From contig CM049990.2 of assembly GCA_016630955.3 (NCBI GenBank), positions 310,001 through 374,000 of the forward strand: DNA of 64,000 bases, written 5' to 3'. Position 1 is the stretch's first letter, and every line of letters starts with the position of its first letter. This stretch comes from Didymella arachidicola (lineage: Eukaryota; Ascomycota; Dothideomycetes; Pleosporales; Didymellaceae). Under the pieces are notes generated by a model. It saw only the letters and a program-made list of their open reading frames with translations, ran no database searches and was not told the DNA's origin. A program made the position numbers and the translations under genes. Positions 21,788 through 32,190 of the stretch are shown in pieces.

Positions 21788-22379
21788 TTAGTAGAGTTCA
21801 ATCAAAACTGTAAATGACTGGCTTCGGCGCTTTTTAGTTGCTGTGTACGCGGGTCAGTGACTACGAAGACCAGTTGATTAATATGGACCAGCATCTGACG
21901 TCATAATGATCCAGATTGGTCACTAACGCGGTGCACCGTGGTAACAGCATCGGGGTCGCCATCGCGATGCTCGAAATTCCATGATAAGATGTCTGATGCT
22001 GCTCGAAAAGTGATGAACAAATGCATTAAAAGGTGGTTACTATGGGACAAAGGGCACAAGACCGACAAGATTCTTTGGACACGTAAGGCTGATGCAGTTA
22101 GCATCTTATTATTTTTAAGGCTAATTATTATCTAACTACTGCCGTACAGTGCTATGTGATCACTTTGGCATCAAAACTCGGATGTTTTGAACCAGTCCTC
22201 TTATTCAGTATCTACTGTATACATTGATGGTACAGTCTATCCGTATCTACCTCTATTGGGATGTACTTCTCTATCACTACCAGTGTGGGTGACACACGCC
22301 TAGCCTTCAAAACGATCCCATGTATCGCTCCTCAGGCTCTTGAAGTCAGTAAGTCGTGTTGAACCGTTCCTAGTGATCT
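21788..22379. other. Intergenic, locally A/T-rich
   Basis: About 0.6 kb upstream of the DUF1264 gene. A/T-rich stretches occur around 22080-22140. Small ORFs here lack recognisable motifs. Confidence 0.4.
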
Positions 22380-22613
22380 TCACAGCTCCTGCCGCTTCTT
22401 GAGTTGCATGATAATTTTAGGTGGAGGCTGGTCGCCAAAGTGTGAGTGTTTCAAGCATCTTCCGCATTCGTGGCCGACTGTTCGCATCGTGTCGAGGTGG
22501 CCATTGCACCTGTCTTGTTGTCGCGGGAAGTGCTTGCAGCGCACGATACTACCAGCGACGAAGTTCTTGACGCAGCCGCATATCGTGTAGCGTGTCACGC
22601 TGATGCCGCACAT
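22380..22613 (-). CDS. Small Cys-rich protein, putative zinc-binding
   Basis: A 77-aa ORF with its own ATG (22613) and stop. Seven Cys occur at 2, 12, 14, 26, 36, 50 and 53, including TICGCVKNF and HECGRC, so CxC and CxxC pairs are present. There is no signal peptide, which argues against a secreted effector and for a cytoplasmic or nuclear zinc-binding mini-protein. Small ascomycete proteins of this style (MC..., CGC, late CxxC) are frequent, but I cannot name a family. The tail is basic (QLKKRQEL). No intron is needed. It may be chance, but the Cys density and spacing are unlike the neighbouring non-coding ORFs. Confidence 0.4.
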   Translation of the reverse strand: MCGISVTRYTICGCVKNFVAGSIVRCKHFPRQQDRCNGHLDTMRTVGHECGRCLKHSHFGDQPPPKIIMQLKKRQEL

Positions 22614-23314
22614 GTTGCTTTGAATTGAATACTGAACACAGCCGGTCTGCTGCTCGAAGATGAGAGTTTGCTGTGAACTCCCGAGGGAAGTCTGGCTGCT
22701 GGCGTAAGTTGAGACGGCGAAGACGGATGAGTGTGGAACTACACATTGCTACATATCTACGAGCATAAGTGCCATATGACTACAAGCTGTGACTATAGAA
22801 TGCAGCGTGGTATCGAACAAACGACAAATTCCGTGTGTGGCATCGTGCTGGGAATCATGTCGTGGTGATGATGGACAATGGCTGAATGACAATCTCTATA
22901 AATGTTTGGCGTGTCTATAAAGCCCAAGAGCCTATGCTGATCTTTGTGAGTCGTAACAGACACGAAAGACAAGGAGAGGACAAAGCGAGGAAGTTTTGGA
23001 CAATCCAGTATCAACAACATTGTTTGCGCTAGCAGACTTCGTGCGCGCTGCTTGTGGTCCATGCCGGCAGTCGCACATGGATGACATCACTTTTGATTGG
23101 CAGAGACGCGATCTCGAGCTGGCAATGAGAATGCCGGGGGTATCATGTTTATTTTTGGTGCTGTAGAAGGCGCCCAGGCGCCAATGATCTCTCATTGCTG
23201 GTATTCCTTAACCCTTCACGGTCCCTTGTACAGACTGACATATGAGATCTATCGATGGTTTTGCGCTTGCGTAGCATCTATAGAACTCAGGAACTGCACT
23301 ACTCGATCTGCAAC
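22614..23314. other. Intergenic region
   Basis: 0.7 kb between the small Cys-rich ORF and the 3' end of the DUF1749 hydrolase. No coding signal, repeat or RNA gene seen. Confidence 0.4.
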
Positions 23315-24310
23315 CTAGTGTTGTGTCGCAACCCTCGACAACGTGTGATCTGCATCCGGCACAACTGCTGAGAGCTGGTCCACTTTCAGCGATGAAGCCT
23401 GGACCCACCTCTCGATCAATTCCACTTTGTTGACACTCGCAGGAACCATCTCATCATGCTCTGATACTAGCATCAGAGTCGGTCTATCCACCACGCGAAA
23501 CTTGCGGTTCATCGTCTTATCATCGAGGTCGGGATGGAAGTAGTCCTCGTTGCTGCTTGTCATTGTCAGTCATCGCACTGCTGATGGTCCTGCACAAACT
23601 TACCAAGGCGCAATCAACGAGTGCCAGAGATGCATCGCCACTGGCTCCGAGATAAAATCCGGAACCAATTCCTTTGGCAAGGTGCCCATTAGGTTGCCCT
23701 TTATGATTTGTTCCGTGGTATAGTCGAGCGAGCGCTCGTAGTCCTCAGGTGCCATGACGGTGGTCGCGGTGAGGCGGTCAGATGTAGGGGCTTGCAGTAT
23801 GTACGCGAAGACCGCGGCATCATCCTCCATATACCGCATACAATCCTGGCATCCTAACCCTCCAAGTCAGTGATGTTACGATGCTTGACGACTTCGGAGT
23901 AGTCTACCGGTCGAAGACCCCATTAGAACAATGCGTTTCTTGCCCAGCTTCCTCAGATAGGTGACAAACGAGGAAATGTCCGCCGCATCATTGTCGAGCG
24001 TCGAATGAGCCCACCCAGTGTACGAGCTACGCATTCGAAATTCCCAGATCGAGTATCCTAAGTCGGACAGGGTCAGGGCACTCAAGAGAGTGCCGACTAG
24101 CTCATTAGCTGTGTGAGACCCGCCGGTGAGCCCTCCAATGTAAATGAAAGCGTTGGGAGAATCTGGATTACCGCGTTCGTACGCGCACGAGTCTCGTGTA
24201 TGCGATGGGAATGGGTGTACAATGACTGAGAACGCTTCCGAGGGAATTGAAGGCTTGGGGTCGATCGATGACTCTGGCAGGTGAGGAACGTCCGCTATAG
24301 GCAGTCTCAT
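23315..24310 (-). CDS. Alpha/beta hydrolase, DUF1749 (SidJ-like esterase)
   Basis: Three exons, 24310-23908, 23853-23604, 23552-23315; 296 aa (297 if the acceptor at 23555 is used; AAGCAG is a tandem acceptor). The first intron interrupts the nucleophile elbow: GSSTG then CQDCMRYM, giving the DUF1749 signature with Ser in G-x-S-x-G. FIYIGGLTGGSHT (oxyanion-loop region, near 53-65), SEHDEMVP and the late DADHTL supply the likely acid and His. In Aspergillus fumigatus the DUF1749 protein SidJ hydrolyses the siderophore fusarinine C; other members have no known substrate, so the siderophore link is only suggestive. An MFS transporter starts 1.2 kb away on the other strand. The ATG at 24310 is the first in frame. 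Confidence 0.8.
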
Positions 24311-25485
24311 AGTGAGTTTGAAGATGGTCACTCAGCGTTATTGGTCGTATAGATGGTGCAAATGACATGGAGGTATTTGTTGATATATCATCAAAGCATA
24401 ATTACCGGATCGGGCATTCCATCGTTGCTAAGAGCTGATTGGGGCTCTCTCGTACACGCGAGTCGCTGATTGGTACAGTGAACTAGACTTCGCCATCCTC
24501 AGCAAGCCGATTCGTTCCGGAAAAGTAAGCACCACCTCCGACGACTCTGATTTATTGCGCTGTCCATCAATCACGTTGCCAACGCGCTACCTACGAGCTC
24601 CAATTAACGAGCCACGTTGAGAGATGGAGCTTCTTCTTTCGAATGAGGTGCGCGCTAGGATGATTGAGAGAGCTTGAAGAGTGTTGAGAGTGGGTGTTGT
24701 GGTGATGACGGAGTAGCGTCAATTCTACTCGCAGCACCATCATGCCTACACAGTCCTAGTACTGCAACCTAGAGCGAATCAATAGAGAGGGCAATTCAAA
24801 AGCAATGGCTGTGTTTTATCTCTGCACAGAGCCATTTGGCTAATGAAACGCAGTTGGCACTCCGCGATCAACAACCTGAATTGACGGGCAATAGGATCTG
24901 CACCAAGTTGAACAGTGACTGGAGAGTAGCCATAACGGTTGGTACGACTGATGTACATTGCTTCGTACACCTCCACGCGTCTGCTTTGAGGTGTCACTGT
25001 TTCAAGTGCGTTGATACCACAAGCCGAAACACACAGTGCTTCAATCGGCAGTTCTTGCCTTGGCATGCAGTTGTAATCGCTATGCCATCACAGAAATGCA
25101 CTTGTCAAACGCTGTCGGACACGCCAGATGGGGGCGCAGTATGCACATTTCGGAGAGAAGGTGGCGCTTGCTGAGGAAAACCCTTGTAAAGTAGGAGACT
25201 CCGCTTCAGCTGGGGTTTCGAGTAGATCACTCTACTTGAAGATCTCGTGCGGTAGTGTATGCTTTAATGCCGTGCAAAGGCAGGCAGCTTGCCTGTTGCA
25301 TCTCCTCAGAGCTGGCCTCACTGTGTCCTTCCCTTTTAACCTCCAAAGTTCTGCTATCGATTATTTTACTTTGTAGATTATTTTACTTTGTAGATTATTT
25401 TACTTTCTAGATAAGGTCTGCAGGCAGACTTCCTCCCCTCTCTACATTCATCATTCGTTTCATTTACTGTTATTTACTCAGCAAG
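24311..25485. other. Divergent promoter region of hydrolase and MFS genes
   Basis: 1.2 kb between divergent starts. Small ORFs are uninformative. The MFS-proximal part carries a 17-bp tandem repeat, listed separately. Confidence 0.5.
25359..25409 (+). repeat. 17-bp tandem repeat, three copies, in the MFS promoter
   Basis: GATTATTTTACTTTGTA occurs twice, then GATTATTTTACTTTCTA, ending 76 bases before the MFS start codon. The A/T-rich array contrasts with its surroundings. It may lie in the 5'UTR or core promoter. Confidence 0.85.
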
Positions 25486-27109
25486 ATGGGTCTGGGTGTG
25501 CTGGAAGACCGTCAGATGGCGACCCCTCCTGGGACATCGACTCTAGGCGCGTCGGCTACCGCTGGTATGTCATATCTCAGGGCCTTGGGAATAGAAAAGC
25601 TTACAGAACTTAGTGGATGGAGTAGCAGCAGAGGATACCTCAGGACTCAAGCGAGACGGCAACATCGTTTTACAGCCCCAACCCTCCGACAGCCCTAACG
25701 ACCCTTTGAACTGGTCTGCAGTGCGCAAAGAAGTCATCATGGTCATACTCGCCTTCAGCTCAGGGGTCACCACATCTCTAGGACCTATGGTGACTCCAGG
25801 TCTTCCCCTGATCGCAAAAAAGTACAATGTCAGCATCGACATGGCAGCTAGTCTTATCATTGGGTTTCTAGCTTTTTGGATCGGATTCACTACTTTCTTC
25901 ACCGCAGCAGGAGCCAATGTCTGGGGAAAGCGTCCTTTCTTCATCATCTCGACCATTTTTTTGCTGGCTACCAACATCTGGGGCTACTTCACCACCTCCT
26001 TCGTCTCGCTGGCCGTCATGCGAGTGATCCAAGGTATTGCCTCCGCACCGCTGGAGACACTTGTCACTTCCACAGTATCAGACATGTACTACGTTCATCA
26101 AAGAGGTGTGCGCATCAGCATCTGGGGTTGCATGGTGGCTAGTGGTGTTCTCCTCGGCCAGACGATTTCGGGCGCCATCATCGAGAATATCTCTTTGGAG
26201 GCTACCTTCGGCATTTCCGCATTGATCTTCGTACCGATTCTCTTAGGCATGTACTTCTTAGTTGTTGAAACAACATACTACGGAGCTCGGCCTGGCTCAC
26301 AGAGAGAGTTCGAGCCAGAGGAGAAGAGCTCGACTTGGTCCGAGTATGGGGAAGAAAAAGATACCTATCGCCAGCAACTTGCAATATTCCGTGGTCGTCT
26401 GTCCGGAGAGCCTTTTTGGAGGAACGTATGGAAGCCAGTACCGCTCATTGCATATCCGGCCGTCCTTTTCAGTACTGTCGTGTACGGCACCTATTTTACA
26501 TGGCTTCTAACCATTTCCGTCTTGTCGGTGTCGATCTTCTCGGCTCCCCCCTACTCGCTCAACCCTGCACAAGTTGGACTCACTAACCTACCGCTCCTCG
26601 TGGTTGGACTGATCGCCTCACCGCTGTCAGGTTGGACGGCTGACTTCGTAGCAAAGTTCATGGCACGTAGAAACAAGGGTGTGTTCGAACCCGAATTTCG
26701 CCTCACGCTCATGCTGCCCGCTGTCATTTTCGCGACGATCGGCTTCCTCGGATTTGGTATCAGTGCTCAGCGTGGCGACTCAATGTACCAGCTGATCGCA
26801 TTCATGTCCATCCACTCTTTCAGTGTACCCTTTGCGAGTACGGCAAGTCTGACGTATGTTATCGATTGTCATCCTAAAGATGCAAACCAGGCTTTCGTCA
26901 CCATCAACTTCACCAAAGCGGTGCTCACATTCGTCGCAACGACATATGCCAATGGTGTGATGGCGAGTATTGGTCCGAGTAAGGTGTTCATGGCAATCAC
27001 GATGATCAATTTGGGTGTTTGTTGCTTGACTATCCCGGCATACGTGTTTGGTAAAAGGTTCCGAGGCCTAGTGGCGAGAAGTTCTCTTGGTCAGAAGTTG
27101 TCCACTTGA
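25486..27109 (+). CDS. MFS transporter, 12 transmembrane segments
   Basis: Two exons, 25486-25564 and 25614-27109; 524 aa. The intron (GTATGT...CTTAG) joins SATA to VDGVAAED in frame. The N-terminus is cytoplasmic and ends SPNDPLNWSAVRKEV, the D-P-x-N-W motif of fungal MFS drug:H+ antiporter-like transporters. Hydrophobic helices follow from VIMVILAFSSGV; the loop 2-3 region reads GANVWGKRPFFI, and MRVIQGIASAPLETLVTSTVSD covers helices 4-5. A ~75-residue central cytoplasmic loop is charged (EFEPEEKSSTWSEYGEEKD), and six further helices run to CCLTIPAYVFGKRF. The substrate is unknown; small-molecule efflux is the family norm. Divergent from the DUF1749 hydrolase and convergent with an SDR, it could belong to a small metabolic cluster, but no core synthase is present. 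Confidence 0.9.
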
Positions 27110-27215
27110 TAGTCAGTCGATTTTGGATGCAATCTACACACTCATACCTCAGGGAAGCATGCATAAGTAGCAAGGTGACCAGCACAGTAGGTAATCATGA
27201 CCTCGAGTTGAGATT

Positions 27216-28244
27216 TTAGCTACCTGCTTCATCGTATTGTGCAATTATCGCGTGAGTCCAGTCCCAGAGTCGCTTCGCCAAGTCCTTATCTTTGGCAAAA
27301 GGCGCGAGCTTGTCCGTGCAATCAACACCCACGGGTCTGTAGAAGCATCCCTGAACCAAGCCTCCTTTGGTAGCACCAGCGGCGCACCATAGTTGATTCA
27401 AAGCCCCTTCAGGAGGCTCAACCGGCGTGATATTGTTGAGCCGCATTCCAAAGTTGTTAAACAGCCTTGCGGAAGGACTGAAACCTTCCAGCATCGGAGT
27501 CTCCACTACACCCGGGTGTATAGAGACTGACGTGATATCCGGATAGCGCCGTCCTACTTCGGCCGCAAACAGTATGTTCGCTAGCTTCGACTGTCCGTAG
27601 CGGACCCAGGGTCCGAGGAGCATGCGGCTGATAGTTCCGCCGCCCTCTAGTTCGTCCAATGCGATGCCGCCCTTGATTAAGCGATGGAACTCGTAGCCGT
27701 CGGACGTGTTGGATATGACGCGAACATCTGCGTTCGGCATTTTCGTTGCAATTACCAGATAGGACAACAGCTGCTTTGTGACCATTGCATGTCCAAGGTA
27801 GTTTGTCGCAAACTGGATCTCATAACCGTCGACACTAAGGTATGGTGGTTTGGCGATGATACCGGCGTTGAGAAGTAGTCTGTCGAAATGACGGTGTCTG
27901 AAACCTTTCTTGATGGCAGTGGCGATCGATCGTAGGGATGAGAGGTCGAGCTCGATGAAAGTAAGTCCGATTGAGGGATGTGCTGCCCTGACTTCGGCTA
28001 TGAGACTTGCTGCGGCGGCCGAGTTGCGCCCTGTAAAGTAGATGTGCTCGGGGGAGTGGACGGCGAACGCCTTGACAGATTCTTTGCCTAGGCCTGCAGT
28101 GCCTGTCGGTATGAGTATCAAAGTCGCTTGAAAGGGCGAACGAGGGCGCACACCTCCTGTAACAAGAACTGCCTTCCCATCCAAGGACCATATGTCTGTA
28201 GCTGGAGAAAAGGAAACGCCTGGGTGGCTAGACTGGGAGGTCAT
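27216..28244 (-). CDS. Short-chain dehydrogenase/reductase (retinol dehydrogenase-like)
   Basis: Two exons, 28244-28154 and 28102-27216; 325 aa. The 51-nt intron (GTGTGC...GACAG) is itself in frame and stop-free, but removing it restores the cofactor motif TGGTAGLG (residues 28-35), so splicing is required for a normal Rossmann fold. Other motifs: LLNAGII, NTSD (catalytic Ser region), YGQSK with Tyr about 199 and Lys about 203, and HPGVVETPM. The order is classical SDR with NAD(P) binding; similarity of layout is to the retinol dehydrogenase/WWOX-like group that fungi use on diverse substrates. It has no transmembrane anchor. It lies 106 bases from the convergent MFS gene. Substrate unknown. 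Confidence 0.9.
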   Translation of the reverse strand: MTSQSSHPGVSFSPATDIWSLDGKAVLVTGGVRPRSPFQATLILIPTGTAGLGKESVKAFAVHSPEHIYFTGRNSAAAASLIAEVRAAHPSIGLTFIELDLSSLRSIATAIKKGFRHRHFDRLLLNAGIIAKPPYLSVDGYEIQFATNYLGHAMVTKQLLSYLVIATKMPNADVRVISNTSDGYEFHRLIKGGIALDELEGGGTISRMLLGPWVRYGQSKLANILFAAEVGRRYPDITSVSIHPGVVETPMLEGFSPSARLFNNFGMRLNNITPVEPPEGALNQLWCAAGATKGGLVQGCFYRPVGVDCTDKLAPFAKDKDLAKRLWDWTHAIIAQYDEAGS

Positions 28245-28598
28245 GATGTTGTTGGCGACTCGAGCAAGTCCCGATGAGTGAAACTTGAAGATGGTCTGGG
28301 GCGCGCAGGCTGGGCTCGACGGCTGTCATCGTCATTCTTGTAGTACTCGATCTCCTTCGAGACTTGTCCGATCGTTTGGAGTGTCGTTGATTGCTCCGAT
28401 CAAGAACTGCACTTTCGCGCTTCCAGAGAAAGTTATCGGCGCAACCGATGACCGAGTGCAAAATGCTTGGCGAATTGCAAAACCAAAAGCTCGAGTAATG
28501 GGCCAGAGCTGCGTAGATGCATCTTGCATCGATACCTCTTTGTTGGTGGCCGATACGTAGAAATTGCTTTGCCTTTCAGTGGGCCAACTCCCGAGCCT
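28245..28598. other. Intergenic region between SDR and CTU2
   Basis: 354 bases holding the SDR promoter and the CTU2 3' flank. No further feature seen. Confidence 0.5.
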
Positions 28599-29786
28599 CT
28601 ATCGAGCGGCCTGAGGCAAGGATCGAATGCAGCCATAGCAAATGCTTTGACCAACCGCTGCTGAAGCCGTTTCTGAGCCATTGTCTTGCTGGTAACCACC
28701 CCAGCCGTGTGTGCCAAATCGGCTGCCAGGCACAGGCATGTCGCAAAGATCGCATCGCGGATCTGAGTCTGTACCAGCGGGAACTTCGAGCTTGCCTGAG
28801 GTTCGAACGACGTTGGAAACGATGCTTGGAAAATTCTCTTCGACCGACTCGAAGTATTGTTTCATCAGATCGTCAATGGTGGTATTCTTCGAGCTTGTTG
28901 ATGCCTGCGTGGCACCAGGCGATGGCTCATAGACCAGCGATGCCAGTCCAGAATCAGCAAGATCGATGTAGGATACCAGCTCCTTCTTGAGAACGTCGCG
29001 AAGAGGGTAATGAAAGTAGACATCAAAAGGTGATTTTCCATCAGCGACGTGCCAGGGCAAGGAGAATCCACGGCCTTTGCAGGTTTCCGCCAGTGTCTTC
29101 TCGGCAAGCGCTGTCGTACTGTCACCCCAAAGAATGCTCTGGCAGCCTGCTGACTTCGCGTGTTGCACGATGAGCCTAGTTCTAAGCGTCGACAGAACGT
29201 CCGCCCGCGCTGTTGCGGAGGTGAGCGAGTCGACCAAGCTAACCAGCTGCTCCTGATTGCTGGGCTTCTCCACACCCGCAGTTCGAGGCACCAGATTTCG
29301 CAGAGCTGCATCATCCGGGGTCATACGGAATACATCATGTAGTGGCAACGCTGCATATTCGTAACCAGGGTATCGTTGGCGAACTTCTTCCAAGAGATCG
29401 TCGACAGGCAGGGTTCCCTCAGCGTTTCCGATTGCTACAATACTCAGCGCAAAGCCGGTGCGGCCAGTCTTGTTCATTTGAGTTTTCAAGTGGAGATCCA
29501 GAATGTGCAGTAATGTGATTGATGAGACCCCGAAGGTCAAGGGCAACAGTACCTTGCGCTCTTCATCAGTGTGAAAATTGACTCGGAAGGTCTCGAGCCG
29601 CTTGATAGCCTTGGTGTGCACATAGCGGGCGAAACAATGTCTTCGTGAAATTTTAGCATGAATCATTCGTGAAGAACATGAGACTTACTGGCAAAGAGGC
29701 TCCAAACGCACAACAAGGACGGAATCAGCCTCTTTGCATCTTCTGCAGACTTCAGAGAGCCCGCTGTCAACAGTCTTTCCAGGCAT
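28599..29786 (-). CDS. CTU2: Cytoplasmic tRNA 2-thiolation protein 2 (Ctu2/Ncs2)
   Basis: Two exons, 29786-29689 and 29640-28599; 379 aa. The intron (GTAAGT...CGAAG) joins RLEPLC to QHCFARYVHTKAIKRLE. The N-terminus carries the paired zinc-type Cys of the family (VCRRCKEA, LCQHC). The PP-loop is degenerate as expected for Ctu2 (LPLTFGVSSITLLHIL). Further family segments: LPLHDVFRM, VQHAKSAGCQSILWGDSTTALAEKTLAETCKGRG, YPLRDVLKKEL, and C-terminal CDLCDMPVPGS with CYGC. Ctu1-Ctu2 adds sulfur to wobble U34 of Lys, Glu and Gln tRNAs using the Urm1 relay. The protein is somewhat shorter than some fungal homologues. The upstream ORF from a non-ATG codon at 29872 is in another frame and not used. Confidence 0.9.
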
Positions 29787-30105
29787 GGTGTGTTGTGGGT
29801 AGATGTGTGATTTGCTTGTGAGAGCCATATTGGTGGCACTTGCCTCTTCAGTCCCGCTTCGGGCTGCGCCACAGTGCAGCTCAGGGAAATCGCGCTAGCA
29901 AGCTAGGTACCCGCCTCAGCCGGGGAACGAGGAAGTGACGACACGCAGCCTGAACACTGAACACTGTAGCCTTATACACCAACAGCACTCCTGCCGCATA
30001 CAGCCTGACCGGGGCACTCGGGAACGATACAATTTCGCAAAAGCGCGCCGACTGCATCGCAATCGAGCAAGCGTCAGCTCCGCCAGCTGGCCTCAAGCCA
30101 CAATC
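29787..30105. promoter_or_regulatory. Divergent promoter region, CTU2 and PTM1-like
   Basis: 319 bases between two divergent start codons, so it must contain both promoters and 5'UTRs. No specific element recognised. Confidence 0.5.
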
Positions 30106-31890
30106 ATGAAGCAGCAATGGCTGCGCAGCATAGGGCTGCTGATGCTATCTACGATAACGGCTGTAGCAGCAATAGATGTCACACTCACTCGCGATGAACC
30201 CCAAAAATGCTCCGGCATGTACAGCAAAAAGTCGTGGGGTGGGAAGGTTGAGCCGTTCATTCTCGTCAAGTTCCTGAAGAAGGGAGACCAGAACAAGGAA
30301 ATCGAAGATCCCACAGTCGGCGTTGTCATCTGGGAATGGAAGGACTCGCTGCTGTTGGGCAAGCCGACTGAGATGCCTGTGGACGATGTTTGTGCACGAT
30401 TTTGATCAAGTCTCCTCAAGCTAACCATCAGCAGCGCTCTTACATCTGCAACGACGATGCAATTGATGCAAAGCTCTGCAACGGTACACACAAGGGCGAG
30501 TGGATTCTCGCCGACGACGCCGACTCTGTCTCGAAGATGTATATCCGCACCGAAGCCGTTCATCTCAACGACCCGAAGCCAATCAACTACCCAGTCGCAA
30601 GTGGAGACCGCAAGCTGGCGATCAAAACAGGCTACTACTGCGTTGCTACCGCTGCATACACCAAAGACGTCGATTATGAAGCCATCATCACGTTCCGCAA
30701 TGCGTACGGCGAGCTTCCTGCGGCGCAAATCGCGAAGCTCCCTTTCTACGGCGGCATCACAATTGTATACTTTGTCGTCCTCTTATTTTGGGGTTTCCTG
30801 TACTACCAGAATAGGCACGACATTCTGGCAGTTCAGAACTACATTACAGCCATTTTGGTGTTTCTGGTCGTGGAAATGCTTATGACCTGGGGCTTCTACG
30901 ACTACCAGAACCGCCATGGTAACAATATAGGCACAAAGGTCCTTATGGTCGTTGTGGCCGTGCTGAATGCCTTCCGTAATTCTTTCTCGTTCTTCCTGCT
31001 ACTCATCGTGTGCATGGGCTACGGTGTTGTTAAGCCTTCCCTCGGAAAAACGATGACCATCGTTCGCTGGTTGGCCGTTGCACACTTCGTCTTTGGTGTC
31101 ATCTACGCCGTAGCATCCCTCACTGTTCGCCCTGACGATGCCGGACCACTCGTTCTCCTTGTCATCCTGCCCTTGTCCGCGACTTTGACCGCTTTCTACA
31201 TCTGGACCTTGAATTCCCTCAACCTCACAATGAAGGACCTCATGGCACGTAAGCAGCACGTCAAGGCGACAATGTACAGGCGCCTCTGGTGGTGCATCTT
31301 GACTAGCATTATCGTCATCTTCGGTTTTTTCTTCATCAACAGCTTCACATTTGCCGGGGCCTCTACCCCCGACTTTGCACCTACACACTGGCAGACCCGA
31401 TGGTTCGTTCTGGATGGCTGGCTCAACCTAGTCTACCTGGCAGATGTTTGCTTTGTTGCGTACATGTGGCGGCCCACTGCCAACAATAGGCGATTCGCCA
31501 TGAGTGACGAGGTGAGCACCATTCTCAGATCACCACTGCTGTATGCTGACCCGAACACAGATTGCGCAAGATGACGAAGGCTTCGAGATCGCATCAATCC
31601 ACGACTCTCTAGATGAGGAAGAGGGCTCCTCAGACCACCCTCCCTCCTATGATCCAGTGCGCCCGCAGCGCGATGCGACCCGTGATGCCTCGCCATTGCC
31701 TGCTCCCCAACCGCAGAAGCCCATCCATCCCCCACGGGAGTCTCTTGATGGCGACACGATATTTGCCGTCGGTGAAGATGACAAATGGAGTGACGATGAC
31801 GATGACCTCGAGCCAGCAAGTCCGAAAGGCAGTGACGACGAGCACGCACGATTAACAAGCGCTGCTGGTCAGAGTAGGAAGAACGATTAG
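30106..31890 (+). CDS. PTM1/GOST-family seven-transmembrane protein
   Basis: Three exons, 30106-30387, 30435-31511, 31561-31890; 562 aa. The introns (GTTTGT...CAGCAG, GTGAGC...ACACAG) join MPVDD to RSYICNDD and FAMSDE to IAQDDEG. Residues 1-22 are a signal peptide (MKQQWLRSIGLLMLSTITAVAA). The lumenal domain (about 23-205) has Cys pairs (QKCSGMYSKKSWGG; YICNDD...KLCNGT; GYYCV) typical of the GOST fold. Seven membrane helices start near FYGGITIVYFVVLLFWGFLYYQNRHDI, with the family's FYDYQNRHG and WWCIL segments. The C-terminal tail is acidic and Pro/Ser-rich. Yeast PTM1 and animal GPR107/TMEM87 relatives act in the Golgi and endosomes. The family assignment is firm; the cellular role is inferred. 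Confidence 0.9.
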
Positions 31891-32190
31891 TTGTTGATTC
31901 GTCGACAGAGGTTTTGAAGCGGCATTAGGAATCGATTCGGCGTTTGAGGGAACGGATTTCTGCCTTTTGAGAGGCTCTGTATCGACTATAACGAGCATAT
32001 TTGGCGTATCATCCACTTAACAGCTTCTTTACGAATCTATGTGTTGTCTTTCTGTCTTGTTGACTTGTCAATATCGCAGTTGCAATTGGCCGAGGCATGT
32101 TCCTTATCGATTGTGAACCATCGACGCCACAACTCAACTTTCCGCCAGAGCTCCATGCCAGGCCATAGCTTACACACTCTTTGACTACTG
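31891..32190. other. Intergenic region upstream of IBA57
   Basis: 300 bases between tandem genes on the + strand, with the PTM1-like 3'UTR and IBA57 promoter. No feature recognised. Confidence 0.5.
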
